A DNA stretch of 64,000 bases from CALCEB01 sp035531475 (GTDB taxonomy: Bacteria; Acidobacteriota; Terriglobia; UBA7540). Positions 63,302 to 64,000 of the stretch are shown one piece after another (the first letter of the stretch is position 1; each line of letters opens with the position of its first letter). Where the stretch lies: the NCBI GenBank assembly GCA_035531475.1, contig DATKST010000151.1, positions 1 to 64,000 on the forward strand, written 5' to 3'. Position numbers and translations under genes: made by a program. The notes under the pieces were generated by a model that worked only from the letters and a program-made list of their open reading frames with translations, was not told where the DNA came from and did not search any database.

Positions 63302-64000
63302 ATGTCTTGGTCGAGATTAACCGTGCTATTTTGCCTTGGCTTTGCTGTGCCCGCGCTCGCGGCGGGACAAAACACCGCCACGATCCACAACGCCGCCTTG
63401 AGCGTTAGAGTGCGGCCCAATGATGGGGCCTATGAAATTTCTTCGCAGGCGCTCCGCCGCGTGATCCTGGTCTCGCGCCTGGGGGTGGAGGCCAATCACC
63501 ATTGGCTTTTATCCACGGATTATCCCCGGCATCAGGTCACGGGCTCGTCGTTCACGGGTCAGCTTGGCGCTGGCCACGTCCTGACCGTCACCTACGCGGG
63601 TCTCGAAGGAAGACCCGATCTGGTCTGCCGGCTTCGTCTTTACGACAATCATCCCTATGGAGACGTCGCCGTTCAAGTCCACAACACCACGGGTGACAGC
63701 GTCACGGTCAATGCGATTCGCGTGGTTGATGCCTGGGGGCAGCCGCGCCTCGATCTCGGCGCCAGTGAACAGCATGACCGGGTGCTTGCCGAGAGCTTCA
63801 GTGAGGATCCCACGATTCACATTGGAGGACTCGATCAGGCGCCGCACGGCGATTATTTTGGCGTTAACAATGTTCTTATCTACAATCTGAAGAGTCATCA
63901 AGGCTTGCTACTGGCGGCCTTGACTTCGGACCGTTTTCTGACTGTTTCCCATTTGAAGGTCAAGCACGATTCATCGCAGAGTACTGGGATCGATTCATTG
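63302..64000 (+). CDS. Large exported protein, 5' part only (glycoside-hydrolase-like)
   Basis: The frame is open from the ATG at 63302 to the window end (233 codons so far). GGAGG lies 7 nt before the ATG. A signal peptide (LTVLFCLGFAVPALAAGQ) precedes a beta-rich domain (TIHNAALSVRVRPNDGAYEI; NHHWLLSTDYPRHQVTG). The pattern resembles the N-terminal beta-sandwich of alpha-galactosidase-like GH27/GH36 proteins, but no catalytic motif is reached. It fits the sugar-use context of its neighbours. Confidence 0.7.
   Translation, partial: MSWSRLTVLFCLGFAVPALAAGQNTATIHNAALSVRVRPNDGAYEISSQALRRVILVSRLGVEANHHWLLSTDYPRHQVTGSSFTGQLGAGHVLTVTYAGLEGRPDLVCRLRLYDNHPYGDVAVQVHNTTGDSVTVNAIRVVDAWGQPRLDLGASEQHDRVLAESFSEDPTIHIGGLDQAPHGDYFGVNNVLIYNLKSHQGLLLAALTSDRFLTVSHLKVKHDSSQSTGIDSL

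Overview
The window looks like a chromosome segment of an Acidobacteriota bacterium, probably a soil or metagenome lineage. This rests on gene content, since no rRNA or other marker gene is present: a very large TonB-dependent receptor with an N-terminal carboxypeptidase-regulatory-like domain, many exported enzymes with Sec or Tat signals (gamma-glutamyltransferase, amidase, PQQ dehydrogenase, DUF4380, GH20, nucleoside hydrolase), an RND pump, and moderately high GC. About 45 genes are supported. I saw no tRNA, rRNA, CRISPR array or phage.

Layout. 0-4 kb: an SF1 helicase-like ATPase with a helical C-terminus, then an AbrB/VapC toxin-antitoxin (TA) pair. 4-6.7 kb: a modABC molybdate transporter. 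6.8-10.6 kb: exported gamma-glutamyltransferase and a Tat amidase. 10.7-15.1 kb: a single-chain Eco57I/PglX-type adenine methyltransferase with a decayed nuclease motif. 15.2-22 kb: an accessory island of broken TA genes, REP-like hairpins, a REP-associated transposase relic and an attC-like element, with the 1156-aa TonB receptor in the middle. 22.3-26.7 kb: RND adaptor and pump. 26.9-27.5 kb: VapBC. 27.8-32.2 kb: an amino-sugar block (BadF-type kinase, SIS deaminase, GH20 hexosaminidase). 32.6-35.5 kb: an AAA+/vWA pair behind a near-consensus promoter. 35.5-36.7 kb: an uncharacterised pair, a PIN-like protein and a 242-aa helical partner. 36.8-46 kb: methyltransferase, cation diffusion facilitator, TPR protein, thioesterase, RidA, S41 protease, BON protein and PanC. 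46-50.6 kb: three exported proteins in one operon (SelA-like PLP enzyme, quinoprotein, DUF4380). 51.5-53.7 kb: a fused 2-oxoacid dehydrogenase E1. 54-64 kb: nucleoside hydrolase, hexuronate-type MFS, YceH, CutC, a second SIS protein, amidohydrolase, YjbQ and the start of a large exported protein. This last stretch reads as sugar and nucleoside salvage and may share a LacI-type operator.

The most unusual signals are non-coding. (1) Several families of small inverted-repeat elements (MITEs) have target duplications that fall on, or provide, the stop codon of the neighbouring gene. (2) A 114-bp repeat occurs twice, each time at the exact point where a toxin gene loses its 5' half. (3) A cluster of TA modules has been inactivated by different small lesions: a 1-bp deletion, a 7-bp tandem duplication and 5' replacements. 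(4) Several genes have a good -10 box only 6-8 nt before the start codon and no Shine-Dalgarno, which suggests leaderless mRNAs. The best candidate for an undescribed protein system is the PIN-like/helical pair at 35.5-36.7 kb.
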